DNA of 64,000 nt from Pontibacillus chungwhensis BH030062 (GTDB lineage Bacteria; Bacillota; Bacilli; Bacillales; BH030062). The position numbers and the translations under genes are program-made. Where the stretch lies: assembly GCF_000770675.1 (NCBI RefSeq), contig NZ_AVBG01000001.1, positions 434,001-498,000 on the forward strand, in the 5' to 3' direction. The notes beneath the pieces are model-generated. The model was given only the letters and a program-made list of their open reading frames with translations. It was not told the DNA's origin and searched no databases. The stretch's first letter is position 1. Each line of letters starts with the position of its first letter. Of the stretch, positions 16,526 through 25,215 are shown one piece after another.

Positions 16526-16870
16526 TAGATTATTTCCTGTCACTATTTTATAACTACCTACATAACGGAGACTTTAACTGTTACTAAGGAAAATTTTGCT
16601 TTCTTCCCCACTTTAAATTTACAGATAATATAAAGGAATAAGAAGTATAAAAACAACAAATAGAAAAACTAATAAGCGAATGAATGGATATTTAATTTTC
16701 CACTTCATTCTAGTTTGCTTACTCTTATGTACTTCATTTCTAGATGGAAGACTAGAAATAGCTTCACCTAATTCCTGTGGATCAGGTTCTTGCAACAAAC
16801 CTCTTTCCTCATCTTGCATTCTCTGTCGCAAATTCTTAGCTTGGTCGTTGTTTCTAAAGGGTTCTTCCAT
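16526..16870 (-). pseudogene. ypbE: Decayed ypbE-like gene (cytosolic and membrane part intact, LysM part broken)
   Basis: The first 83 codons encode an intact basic N-terminal region with SRNEVHKSKQTRMKWKIKYP and one membrane helix (about 62-82), as in YpbE, which normally continues into an extracellular LysM domain. Here the frame hits TAA right after the helix. Reading on in the same frame past two more stops gives RYVGSYKIVTGNNL (16526-16567), which looks like the start of a LysM motif (YxVxxGDTL), and then TAG and the cotJ terminator. I infer that the LysM domain was lost by point mutations and truncation. The 83-residue product may still be made. Confidence 0.55.
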
Positions 16871-16876
16871 AGTTCG

Positions 16877-17449
16877 TCACCTCAGTATACGATATCGAAT
16901 CATGACTCCTAACACGAGATCAATCATAAAATGGGCAAATATTGTGACCCACAAATTATTTGTAATTTCATACATCCACCCAATATAAAAACTAATTGCA
17001 ATAACAGAAATAAACAATACCGGTTTAGTCAAATAGCGAATGTGAACGAGCGCGAATGATATACTAGCAGCTAGGTAACCATATTCTGTTTGAATCACGC
17101 CACGAAATAGCATTTCCTCCGCAAAAGCCACAAAAAATGTCAAACCCATAATCTCTATAACTGGGAGGTTCCTGAAAACTTTTTCATTTATACCTCCGTC
17201 GTCGTAAAAACGTTTTGGCATAACCGTCATGAGCAATATGTCTATGCTTAGTATAAGAACAGCAGCTGACCCACCATAATATAAAATACCTTTCATATCC
17301 CAAGCAAATAAATTATACCAATCTTTTACAGAATCAAATAAAAACCAACTAGACACCAGCGAAAGGACTAAAATGAATATTTGAGTGATATAGAGTTGAG
17401 TTACCACTTGTCGATCCGTCATTTTTTTTATTAAATCAGCTTGATTCAT
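16877..17449 (-). CDS. ypbD: CPBP family intramembrane metalloprotease (YpbD)
   Basis: 190 residues with about five membrane segments. The CPBP/Abi signature EEMLFRGVIQ (EExxxR, E111, E112, R116) is present, followed by histidines in SFALVHIRY and IFAHFMIDL that would complete the metal site. Family members process or bind prenylated or other membrane proteins; the substrate in Bacillus is unknown. Its ATG overlaps the recS stop (ATGA), so it is translationally coupled to the helicase. Confidence 0.85.
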   Translation of the reverse strand: MNQADLIKKMTDRQVVTQLYITQIFILVLSLVSSWFLFDSVKDWYNLFAWDMKGILYYGGSAAVLILSIDILLMTVMPKRFYDDGGINEKVFRNLPVIEIMGLTFFVAFAEEMLFRGVIQTEYGYLAASISFALVHIRYLTKPVLFISVIAISFYIGWMYEITNNLWVTIFAHFMIDLVLGVMIRYRILR

Positions 17450-18981
17450 TCAGACCCCCCTTGTAAAAAAATCTTCTGGAGTTCTTCTTCCCAATTTAAC
17501 AACTCACTTCGCTTATCGGTGTTACTTGTTGTCCATAAATCAAACCTAAAGTCACAACGGTCGCAACAAAAACCAGTGGGCTTTTTTAATGAGGCTTGAA
17601 ATGAACTATATAATGTGGACCTCAAACATTTTTCTGAGTGCACCCAATGTAAAAGTTCTGCTAATTTATTCTGTTTGATCTTAGTTCTTTCTTGAATAAA
17701 AGAAAGGATCGAATAGTAAGCCTCTTTCCAGCCTTGATGTATTAGAATATTTCTCCCTTTAATAAGGCCATGCTTCTCGAATTGATAGGATAAAAAGCGC
17801 CATTGAACCTCACTAAGTTGCAATGTTTCCTCTATATCCTCTGTCTGAGCAGGAATATACATACCTTTGTTGGATAATGACTGCAGGTAACGCATGGCGT
17901 TAGAAACCATTTCTTCAGTCGGAAGTTCTGTCTCAATAAAACGCTTCGGAATTTCACCATCTCCTGGACTATACAACGTTAAACTAACACTTTGAAATCC
18001 ATCTCGCCCTGCGCGACCGATCTCTTGCAGAAAAGATTCAACTTGCGATGGAATATGGGCATGTACAACAAGCCGGATATTTCCTTTGTTAACCCCCATC
18101 CCAAAAGCACTGGTGCAACAAATAACATCTAATTGATTATTCATAAATTGTTGTTGAATCAGCAAACGGTCCATTTGATCCATTCCACCGTGATAATAAG
18201 CAACCTTCACCCCTTCAACACGTTGATTTAATTCATAAGCCGCTTTTTCTGTCCACTGACGACTCGAAAAATAAATCATAGTCGGTACTGAATGTGTATT
18301 TAATATAGCAGCTAAACGTTGTATCTTCTCTTCCATACCAGCAACGTGTTCTACTGTAAACGCAATATTTTCCCGGTCCATGGGGTAAATATGTTTCCGC
18401 ATATCTGGTCGGTCCATTTGTTTCACAATGTCATCTTGGACATGCACTGGAGCGGTGGCACTTAATGCCAATACAGTTGGTTCTTTTAACTCCTTCAGTG
18501 TTTCATCCAACTTTAAATAGTCCGTACGAAACTCATGCCCCCATTGTGATATGCAATGCGCTTCGTCCACTACTAGTAACGAAACCGAGACTTTCTCTTT
18601 CAAAACCTGTAAAAATTGGTCATTTTGAAGCATCTCTGGTGAGCAATAGACTAATTTATATTGATCAATATGAGTATACACCTGCTGCTTTTGTTGTGGG
18701 TTGAGGAAACTGTTTACTGCCACAACACGTTTCATACCTTGTTGTTTTAACTGCTTCACTTGGTCAACCATTAATGAAATCAGTGGACTTACCACGATTA
18801 CAGTTCCGTCTAAGAGGAGAGATGGCAATTGATAACACATCGATTTACCAGTTCCAGTAGGTAAAATACCTAAAACATCATTTCCTTTAAGTAAATCCTC
18901 AATAATCTCTCTTTGACCTTCTCTAAATTGTTCATATCCAAAGTAATTATACAGTAGCTTATCAAGTGTTTCGTCGTTCAT
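17446..18981 (-). CDS. recS: RecQ-family ATP-dependent DNA helicase (RecS/YpbC)
   Basis: 3'-to-5' superfamily 2 helicase. Walker A GTGKSMCYQ near residue 41, VVDEAHCISQWG (DEAH plus the RecQ aromatic loop) near 136, SATAP near 174, and the QEIGRAGRDG motif VI near 312; the C-terminus carries a four-cysteine zinc region (KCLRS, CCDRCDFRF). 511 residues, the shorter RecQ type lacking a clear HRDC domain, as in B. subtilis RecS. It overlaps ypbB by 20 bases and ypbD by four; the three form one unit. Confidence 0.92.
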   Translation of the reverse strand: MNDETLDKLLYNYFGYEQFREGQREIIEDLLKGNDVLGILPTGTGKSMCYQLPSLLLDGTVIVVSPLISLMVDQVKQLKQQGMKRVVAVNSFLNPQQKQQVYTHIDQYKLVYCSPEMLQNDQFLQVLKEKVSVSLLVVDEAHCISQWGHEFRTDYLKLDETLKELKEPTVLALSATAPVHVQDDIVKQMDRPDMRKHIYPMDRENIAFTVEHVAGMEEKIQRLAAILNTHSVPTMIYFSSRQWTEKAAYELNQRVEGVKVAYYHGGMDQMDRLLIQQQFMNNQLDVICCTSAFGMGVNKGNIRLVVHAHIPSQVESFLQEIGRAGRDGFQSVSLTLYSPGDGEIPKRFIETELPTEEMVSNAMRYLQSLSNKGMYIPAQTEDIEETLQLSEVQWRFLSYQFEKHGLIKGRNILIHQGWKEAYYSILSFIQERTKIKQNKLAELLHWVHSEKCLRSTLYSSFQASLKKPTGFCCDRCDFRFDLWTTSNTDKRSELLNWEEELQKIFLQGGSE

Positions 18982-20029
18982 GATTTGACACTCCTTGCGA
19001 GGCTGCTAACACGAGCCGAATTTCAAAATAAGAGTAATCTCCATTCAGCTCATCCCTAATTGTTTTCAAACGATTCGTGTTTAGTGTATTTGCTGTATGG
19101 GAAATGTTCTGTGCCGCTTCTTTTGTAACATATTCATCAATGCAAAAACGCGGATTCACTAGAGCAATCTCTACAATATGATCTTGGATTGTACTCATTT
19201 TTAATTTACGAATCCTTGCTATGGTCTCGAGAGTATAGCCTTTCTCAATCCATTCAAAAGTTTTTTGAGCAGAATGAGTAAGGGGGTATGTCACTTGAAG
19301 ATCTTCACACATTTGAAATAGGTAAGGATAGGCGCTTTGGTTATCTAAAACCCTTTGTAACAAATAATGAATAACAGCCTGAAGGGTAATTGTGACATCA
19401 TGTACAGATAGGTTGTAGCGCATAGCCAACTGATCTTTACTCATTCCATAGCGATGGTAAGCAGACAAACGATAAGTTGTAAATTCAGCAACCCATTCAG
19501 GCATACCTTTCAAAAGATCATATACTTCAGAATATAGGTGCTGTAAGTATTCATTAAGGTTCGACTGTTCATGTCGATACTTTACTTTCACCCAATCCAA
19601 AACCTCTTTTCGGTCGTCAACTGGAATAAATTGATGCTGACCAGAAGCGATATTAGAGGCTGTCTGTACGAATACTACTAAACGACCCCAAAATTGCTGG
19701 TCCATATGTTGATATGCAGTACCATTCAGCCAAACTAAGGGCGTATGTTCAATTGGTGCTTTGTTGAGTTCTTTCAATCCGGATTCTGTTAATTGAAGTG
19801 CTCGTTCTCTCGTGCTAATATACTGAAGCGCTTTTAACTTTTTCAATTCAAACATTAATTCATCCCGAGTAATCGTCCGATGAATTCCAAAAAAAGATGA
19901 TAGATGGTATGCATAAACGTCCTGGAATGTTTGTGAAGATTTCTTACCCGTTAGCATGTGCAAAATCGCCGAAGCACTTCTTTCGCCTTGTAATTGTTGA
20001 ATGCTGTGAAGTAATAAAGTGTTAAACAT
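18962..20029 (-). CDS. ypbB: Helix-turn-helix protein YpbB
   Basis: 355 residues. The C-terminal part contains a helix-turn-helix of the HTH_40 type (about 255-340, EKGYTLETIARIRKLKMSTI), a domain otherwise found appended to RecQ helicases. Encoded immediately before recS with a 20-base overlap. The pairing suggests that YpbB supplies the missing RecQ C-terminal function as a partner protein; that is inference. The N-terminal 200 residues are unrecognised. ATG start, preceded by a purine-rich AAAGGGG. Confidence 0.85.
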   Translation of the reverse strand: MFNTLLLHSIQQLQGERSASAILHMLTGKKSSQTFQDVYAYHLSSFFGIHRTITRDELMFELKKLKALQYISTRERALQLTESGLKELNKAPIEHTPLVWLNGTAYQHMDQQFWGRLVVFVQTASNIASGQHQFIPVDDRKEVLDWVKVKYRHEQSNLNEYLQHLYSEVYDLLKGMPEWVAEFTTYRLSAYHRYGMSKDQLAMRYNLSVHDVTITLQAVIHYLLQRVLDNQSAYPYLFQMCEDLQVTYPLTHSAQKTFEWIEKGYTLETIARIRKLKMSTIQDHIVEIALVNPRFCIDEYVTKEAAQNISHTANTLNTNRLKTIRDELNGDYSYFEIRLVLAASQGVSNHERRNT

Positions 20030-20126
20030 TAAATCCCCTTTCTCTACCCTTCAGAAAAGCTATTTGAAGGGCCACGTCCAGCTTAGGTTGCATGGTGAAA
20101 TCGCCGATTTTTAGTTGAAATGTTAA

Positions 20127-20486
<360 letters not shown>

Positions 20487-20499
20487 TCTATCTTCCTAA

Positions 20500-20530
20500 A
20501 AAGATCCCTTCACATAATGGAGGGATCTTT
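20500..20530. terminator. Terminator between fer and the XRE gene
   Basis: AAAGATCCCT pairs with AGGGATCTTT over an 11-base loop, followed by TTTTT; the mirrored A-run makes it usable for the convergent XRE gene. Confidence 0.88.
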
Positions 20531-20531
20531 T

Positions 20532-20990
20532 TTATATCGGATTTTCCCCTAGCTCAGCCAGTTTCTTACGCGCTTCTTTAAGATCAAAGCTGCTAAAGTA
20601 CCTATAATAATTCCCATCAATAATTCTATAATGTTGACTTAAAACATTTTGTTGTAACATATATCCATTATGCTCTTCTACTGATGTCCACCATACCTTC
20701 CCACCAAATGTGCGCTGCTTAGGGCGGTTTACAGATTCATGGGCAATCGTCTCTAAAACTTCTAGAGGATCTTCCCCCAATGTATTTTGTATGACTTCAC
20801 TATCTCGAAACAAAGCAACCATAGCTACTAACGTTGTCCAACTAGCTTGAATTCTACCCTTCTCTATTTGGACAAGGGTCTTTTTAGATACACCGAGTAT
20901 CAAAGACATACGCTCCTGTGTATAGCCCCTCTCGACACGAACAAGCTTGACTTTTGGGGAAAGTTGCTCAACTAAAGAATGTTGGTCCAT
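20532..20990 (-). CDS. XRE-type helix-turn-helix transcriptional regulator
   Basis: 152 residues. N-terminal lambda-repressor-like HTH (about 13-60, ERGYTQERMSLILGVSKKT), then a roughly 90-residue domain containing GGKVWWTSVEEHNGYMLQQN, QHYRIIDGNYYRYFSSFD and a C-terminal helix KEARKKLAEL. The C-terminal part is not one I can name; it recurs with this HTH in Bacillaceae as an uncharacterised regulator. Convergent with fer, divergent from ppa by 130 bases. Target unknown. Confidence 0.75.
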   Translation of the reverse strand: MDQHSLVEQLSPKVKLVRVERGYTQERMSLILGVSKKTLVQIEKGRIQASWTTLVAMVALFRDSEVIQNTLGEDPLEVLETIAHESVNRPKQRTFGGKVWWTSVEEHNGYMLQQNVLSQHYRIIDGNYYRYFSSFDLKEARKKLAELGENPI

Positions 20991-21120
20991 TTATCATCAG
21001 TCCTAACATACGTCGATACCTTTATATTAACATGTTCTATGCTTTCCTTCCTAGCTAAATGTTGATATAATATAAATCTGCAAGAACTTACATACTATTG
21101 TCGAATAAGGAGGCATTCAT

Positions 21121-21615
21121 ATGGCTGAAAATAAAGTTATTGATGTGTTTATTGAAATTCCAACAGGAAGTCAAAACAAATATGAATTTGATAAGGAAAA
21201 AGGTGTATTCAAACTAGACCGCGTCCTTTTCTCTTCTCAATTCTACCCTGCAGAATACGGGTATATTGATGACACGTTAGCACTAGACGATGATCCACTT
21301 GATGCACTTGTGCTTGTTACAAACCCTACTTTCCCAGGCTGCGTAATTGAATCTCGCGTAATTGGTTTCTTAAATATGATTGATGACGGGGAAGAAGATC
21401 AGAAGCTAATTGCAGTTCCTACTGAGGATCCACGCTTCAAAGATGTTCACACTTTAGACGATATTCCTCAACATAAATTAGAAGAAATCTCTCACTTCTT
21501 CAAAACGTACAAAGATCTTCAAGGTAAGAAAACTGAGATCGGAGAATACGAAGGTGTAGAAGCAGCGAGCAAGCTCATCGATGAGTGCTTAGCACGCTAT
21601 GAAGAAAATAAATAA
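21121..21615 (+). CDS. ppa: Inorganic pyrophosphatase, family I
   Basis: Hydrolyses pyrophosphate, pulling biosynthetic reactions forward. Family I signature: EYGYIDDT near residue 45 and DDDPLDALVLV near 57-67, the metal-binding aspartates. 164 residues, short form. ATG eight bases after AAGGAGG; a TATAAT at 21066-21071 is the likely -10 although the -35 is poor. Note that B. subtilis itself uses a family II enzyme; a family I enzyme is found in many other Bacillaceae. Single gene with its own terminator. Confidence 0.95.
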   Translation: MAENKVIDVFIEIPTGSQNKYEFDKEKGVFKLDRVLFSSQFYPAEYGYIDDTLALDDDPLDALVLVTNPTFPGCVIESRVIGFLNMIDDGEEDQKLIAVPTEDPRFKDVHTLDDIPQHKLEEISHFFKTYKDLQGKKTEIGEYEGVEAASKLIDECLARYEENK

Positions 21616-21620
21616 AGTGA

Positions 21621-21648
21621 AAAAGCTCGCCAATAGAGGCGAGCTTTT
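21621..21648. terminator. Bidirectional terminator between ppa and rsiX
   Basis: AAAAGCTCGCC pairs with GGCGAGCTTTT over six bases, followed by a T-run on the plus strand and preceded by A residues for the minus strand. Confidence 0.9.
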
Positions 21649-21654
21649 TTATTT

Positions 21655-22899
21655 CTAAGGGGCACTTTGTTGTAAAGGCATAGGATTAACACTATATGGA
21701 ACAGAAATGGTTTTGTTTAAATCGTACATTCCCACCTCGTCTTTTGGAAGATGGTTGAATTTAACCTGAGTAAATCCAAATTGCTTAGCCGTTATAAGAA
21801 TGGATTCAATCATTGTGAGCATTTGTTGATCTCCATCAAAATTGTCACCGCCATTTATATTAACTTCTAAGAGCTCTCCATTAGTTGTTATGTCCCCTAT
21901 ATCTACTGCCTTTGGAATCGTACCTTCAATAGTAAATGCCGGTTCATCGACTTTAAGTTCGTTTAGTGCTTCTGCTATCGTTGTTCCTTGATTAACAGGA
22001 ATTGAAATAAATAGTTGCGGACCATTTTGCGGTGTATATAACTTGTAGATAGATCTTTTGGAAATATTGATTTCCTCTAAACCTGTATTGTTACCTAGAT
22101 TAACACCTGATTCACCTTCTGTCTCAAGCTTTATTGTGTTCACATCAAGGGGACCAAACATCACTTTAAGAGACATTATAAAGATATTCTCCTGAGTAGA
22201 GGATTCAGGAAAATCATAATCCTCAGGAAAGTTTACTACGACGACTCCTTCTTCTTTGTTTATATCAAATGATACAGAAGAAAACTGGTATGCCCTCACT
22301 CCCCACTCATCTTCATCTAATGAGCCTTCTAATGAATTATATAGTTGTTCCATGGTGTTGGACTCTTTTAAGACTGAAAAGGTGACTGGTACTACATATT
22401 GTCCTTGAAAATCCCCAAACGCTGCAATGGCATGGAGTTCATTCTCATTATTAGTCACAACTCTTGAGATTAATGAAGATTCCGTAGTCATACTATCATG
22501 GAAACTAGATTCCGCCTTTTCGGATGAGGAACTTTCTTCTTGTGTATTTGCATCTGATGAACGATCAATTTCATTTTCCTTTTGGTCTCCATCTTTAGAT
22601 TCAGCTTGGTCGTTGCTTAATTCTACTGATTCGTCAGAAGAAGAGGTATCATAGGCTTGCTCTTGTTGCATAGAGGGTAAGGCAGCGATTAAAAATATAA
22701 TAATTGCAGCTACTGAAGCCATCCCCACTCCCCATCCTGTAGCCAGTTTTTTTCGCTTAGATTGTCTTTGTAATTCTTTATTACGCTTGGCAGAGATTTT
22801 TCGATATAGATCTTCAGAGCTTTGTCGATCTTCCACATCAGGCATGTTTTTCAGGAGATCTTTTATGGAGTCATTGCTGTGATATTTATTTCGTTTCAC
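21655..22899 (-). CDS. rsiX: Anti-sigma-X factor RsiX-like
   Basis: Membrane-anchored inhibitor of the ECF factor SigX. About 414 residues: N-terminal cytosolic sigma-binding region (SNDSIKDLLKNMPDVEDRQS), one membrane helix (about 55-78), a Ser/Asp/Glu-rich extracytoplasmic linker, then two beta-rich regions (about 150-260 and 290-405) that look like GerMN-type repeats, as in B. subtilis RsiX. Start: GTG (22899) seven bases after GAGGAGGGG; the frame runs nine codons further up to an ATG without a ribosome site. It overlaps sigX by 14 bases. Confidence 0.85.
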   Translation of the reverse strand: MKRNKYHSNDSIKDLLKNMPDVEDRQSSEDLYRKISAKRNKELQRQSKRKKLATGWGVGMASVAAIIIFLIAALPSMQQEQAYDTSSSDESVELSNDQAESKDGDQKENEIDRSSDANTQEESSSSEKAESSFHDSMTTESSLISRVVTNNENELHAIAAFGDFQGQYVVPVTFSVLKESNTMEQLYNSLEGSLDEDEWGVRAYQFSSVSFDINKEEGVVVVNFPEDYDFPESSTQENIFIMSLKVMFGPLDVNTIKLETEGESGVNLGNNTGLEEINISKRSIYKLYTPQNGPQLFISIPVNQGTTIAEALNELKVDEPAFTIEGTIPKAVDIGDITTNGELLEVNINGGDNFDGDQQMLTMIESILITAKQFGFTQVKFNHLPKDEVGMYDLNKTISVPYSVNPMPLQQSAP

Positions 22900-23428
22900 T
22901 TTTGATCCCCTCCTCGTCTTCTTCATTCATATAAGTTTGAAGTGCTTTCATTCCTCTATGTTGAGTGGTTTTAACTTTACTGACTGACATTCCTAAAATG
23001 TCCGCTGTCTCTTGTATAGACATAGATTGAATATACCTCAAGATGATCACCGACTTCTGATCTGTTGTACATCTCTCTAAACAATGGTACATCTTTTGAA
23101 TCTCTTCGTTCTGCAGGGCAATTTCTTCCGGGATGGGCTGATCATCTTGTATGAAATGGCCATGCTCCCCCCAGTCAAAGAACTCCATGATACGATTCCT
23201 TTTTCGCTTTTGCTTACGAAAGAAATCGATTGTAACATGACGTGCAATAGAGAACATCCATGTTTTTTCACTACTATCCCCTTTAAATCGATCATAAGAA
23301 TTCATGACTTTAATATATACTTCTTGAACGAGATCTTCAGCTTGCTCCCGGTTTTTCACCATGTAAAATATAAATTGAAAGAGATCTTTATGATATTTCT
23401 CATAAAGATCTTGAAATACGGAATCCAT
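22886..23428 (-). CDS. sigX: ECF RNA polymerase sigma factor SigX
   Basis: 180 residues with the two ECF regions: sigma-2 (about 12-80, QAEDLVQEVYIKVMNSYDRF and the DNA-melting segment KTWMFSIARHVTIDFFRK) and sigma-4 (about 118-170, HTH QETADILGMSVSKVK). No sigma-3. SigX in B. subtilis controls envelope charge and cationic-peptide resistance. Followed by its overlapping anti-sigma gene. An ECF-type promoter with TGAAAC and CGAC lies 27 bases upstream, suggesting autoregulation. Confidence 0.92.
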   Translation of the reverse strand: MDSVFQDLYEKYHKDLFQFIFYMVKNREQAEDLVQEVYIKVMNSYDRFKGDSSEKTWMFSIARHVTIDFFRKQKRKRNRIMEFFDWGEHGHFIQDDQPIPEEIALQNEEIQKMYHCLERCTTDQKSVIILRYIQSMSIQETADILGMSVSKVKTTQHRGMKALQTYMNEEDEEGIKSETK

Positions 23429-23454
23429 TCGTCAACCTCCCGTTCATAACATTA

Positions 23455-23480
23455 GTCGATAAATTATGTAAAACGTTTCA
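23455..23480 (-). promoter_or_regulatory. ECF-type autoregulatory promoter of sigX
   Basis: On the minus strand TGAAAC (23475-23480), 16 bases, CGAC (23455-23458). B. subtilis sigma-X uses TGTAAC/TGAAAC with CGWC. Position just before sigX fits autoregulation. Confidence 0.6.
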
Positions 23481-23601
23481 CCCGTTTCATACTATAAATT
23501 ATTTCCAAGCTTTTGAATAGACCATTTCCTACCAAAATTGAATAATGTCTAATGTTTGTTAAATAGATTGGCTATTGGTTAAGGATAACGTTTTTGTTTA
23601 C

Positions 23602-23725
23602 TGGGTTGAGAGTAAGGAGGGGCCGTTCATCAAATTAAATAAGGGCTTGCCGTGTGACGACAAGACTCCCGCAGGAAAGCGAGTTATCCCACAGCAAGCC
23701 CTAGTCCTCATAAGGTAACGGCTGC
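23602..23725. repeat. Degenerate copy of the dispersed GC-rich repeat
   Basis: Contains GGGTTGAGAGTAAGGAGGGGCCGTT-like left arm, the core GCAGGAAAGCGAGT and an inverted pair GGGCTTGC (23643-23650) with GCAAGCCC (23694-23701), ending in AACGGCTGC. The GGGGCCGTT and GGAAAGCGAG blocks match copies at 39755 and 60579. It fills the gap between the ECF S-component gene and sigX; no gene seen there. Confidence 0.55.
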
Positions 23726-23804
23726 AATATTATCCTAGTGTCTCAGTTTCAAGTCTCAAACAATGCTGCCCTTATCTTGTGAAAATCTCATTCAATCAAC
23801 TATA

Positions 23805-23842
23805 AAACAACCCAATCAGTTCAATGACTGATTGGGTTGTTT
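23805..23842 (-). terminator. Terminator of the cobalamin uptake unit
   Basis: AAACAACCCAATCAGT pairs perfectly with 23827-23842 around a 6-base loop; the stem includes the last codons of the S-component gene. Followed on the minus strand by TATAGTTG, so the T-run is weak, but the stem is strong. Confidence 0.75.
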
Positions 23843-24346
23843 AAAAGACTGTATGTTTTTATTCTCATATTGTTTAAACAAACGAGACAATACTGGATAT
23901 AATACGATCATGAATACAACATTACCAACAGCATGATACGTGTCAAATGGGAGACTGCTTAGCCAATATGCAAAGAAATGGTTCCCTACTTGACCGTATG
24001 TAACAGCCATCATAAATCCAAAGAAATAGCCACTGACACCTGCAAATGCAGCATATATATACGTAGGAATTACATGCCTATACTTTCCTAACCAACCGGC
24101 AAGTAAACCGATTAAGGACCAGCTTACTATTTGAGGCAATGTCCATATTCCCATACCTAACAACAGATTAGATAAAACGGTGGTCACAACAGCGAGCACC
24201 ACAGAGTACAAGGGCCCCAACCAAATTCCACAAATAATAATAATCGCTGTGACTGGTTGAACGTTTGGATAGAAACTAAACAAGAACCTTCCAACTGTGG
24301 CAAGTGCAGCGAGCAATGAGATCAATGTTAATTTATATAAGTTCAT
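23816..24346 (-). CDS. ECF transporter S component, predicted cobalamin-specific
   Basis: Substrate-binding membrane subunit of an energy-coupling-factor transporter: about 176 residues, six hydrophobic segments, conserved NVQPVTAIIIICGIWLGP near residue 25 and SNLLLGMGIW near 59. It would need the shared EcfA/A'/T module, not encoded here. It is clearly not RibU (no match to that family as I know it). The substrate is inferred: it is the second gene after a cobalamin riboswitch and follows a DUF4430 lipoprotein whose fold is related to transcobalamin. Start ATG (24346) eight bases after GGGAG; a TTG overlapping the upstream stop is less likely. Confidence 0.82.
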   Translation of the reverse strand: MNLYKLTLISLLAALATVGRFLFSFYPNVQPVTAIIIICGIWLGPLYSVVLAVVTTVLSNLLLGMGIWTLPQIVSWSLIGLLAGWLGKYRHVIPTYIYAAFAGVSGYFFGFMMAVTYGQVGNHFFAYWLSSLPFDTYHAVGNVVFMIVLYPVLSRLFKQYENKNIQSFKQPNQSLN

Positions 24347-24351
24347 CAGTA

Positions 24352-24771
24352 TTACTCCCAACTGTGAAAGTCAAATGTCACCCTGTCTCCAGGTTCCAAT
24401 GTATACTCCTTAGCACCAACCATAGCTTCTTCTCCATTAACGGAATAAAACCATGCTTTCTGTTCGCCATTTTTAGGGGCTACACCTTCGATCGAAGTGA
24501 TGAAACCATCGTTGCTGCCTGTCTCTATATCGAAATTTGCTTTCATTACTTCCATTACCGTTGTTCCTGCTTCAATTTCAATTTCTTTTTCAGCTACAGC
24601 TTCTTCTCCGTTATTCTTTGTAATTTCCACTTGTACACGTTGTTCTTGCTGCTCTTCTTGTGTAGATTGACTACCCTCTCCACTATTTGCATCCTCTGTT
24701 GACTGACCACAAGCAGTAAGTCCTCCTAATACGAATAAAGCAGCTAGTAGCATTTTCATCATTTGTTTCAT
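24352..24771 (-). CDS. DUF4430 lipoprotein (transcobalamin-like domain)
   Basis: 139 residues: lipoprotein signal MKQMMKMLLAALFVLGGLTAC with the lipidated cysteine in LTAC near residue 21, a Gln/Glu/Ser-rich spacer, and a DUF4430 domain (about 58-135) with AGTTVMEVMKANFD, GFITSIEGVAP, AWFYSVNGEEA and LEPGDRVTFDFH. DUF4430 resembles the C-terminal domain of intrinsic factor and transcobalamin. With the riboswitch upstream and the S component five bases downstream, a surface cobalamin-capturing role is likely. Start chosen at the ATG after GGAGAGG; two upstream in-frame ATGs lack a ribosome site. Confidence 0.85.
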   Translation of the reverse strand: MKQMMKMLLAALFVLGGLTACGQSTEDANSGEGSQSTQEEQQEQRVQVEITKNNGEEAVAEKEIEIEAGTTVMEVMKANFDIETGSNDGFITSIEGVAPKNGEQKAWFYSVNGEEAMVGAKEYTLEPGDRVTFDFHSWE

Positions 24772-24853
24772 CTCATCCAACCTCTCCATAAATATGTACT
24801 TGTTTCTTTGCGACACGAAGAGATGGAACGAAGACAGACCTTTTGTTACGAAA

Positions 24854-24884
24854 AAAGACTCTTCCTTTTAATGGAAGAGTCTTT
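24854..24884 (-). terminator. Intrinsic terminator of the cobalamin riboswitch (expression platform)
   Basis: AAAGACTCTTCC pairs with GGAAGAGTCTTT over seven bases, followed on the minus strand by TTTTTT. It lies between the aptamer and the lipoprotein start, so cobalamin binding probably causes premature termination. Confidence 0.88.
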
Positions 24885-24965
24885 GAGCATGACGGATCTC
24901 GTATAACAATGACAAGATAGGTCTCTCAAACGCTCAATCCTCGAAGCTTTGAAACGGTTAACCAT

Positions 24966-25120
24966 GGCAGGTCTACTGACTTGTGTATCGATCTACTCGA
25001 GAGCCTTCCCTTATATATATAAAGTGGCATTTCCCTTTCGTCCACACGTACAGTTGCGAGGACAGTTCTGGACTTCAACCAGATTCCCTATTCAGTTCTC
25101 ATAAGAGAACACCATAGTTA
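24966..25120 (-). promoter_or_regulatory. Cobalamin (B12) riboswitch aptamer
   Basis: On the minus strand the conserved blocks appear in order: GGTG, GAATAGGGAA, GGTTGAAGTCC, CGCAACTGTA, GGGAAGG and the B12-box-like 3' end GTCAGTAGACCTGCC, with spacing as in the adenosylcobalamin aptamer. A strong terminator hairpin follows about 80 bases later. It controls the DUF4430 lipoprotein and the ECF S component, which should be shut off when B12 is plentiful. This element and its leader account for the 440-base gap before resE. Confidence 0.93.
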
Positions 25121-25215
25121 AATATGAAATTATATTATGTTTGTATCGTAGCATAGTTAAATTAGAAAAGGAAGCATTTCAACGTAGATCGTTTCATAGG
25201 AAACAAGATTGTTCT

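Noticed and set aside
23816-24346. Reading the ECF S component as the riboflavin transporter RibU
   Set aside because: B. subtilis has ribU near fer, but this sequence does not resemble it and the leader is a B12, not an FMN, riboswitch.
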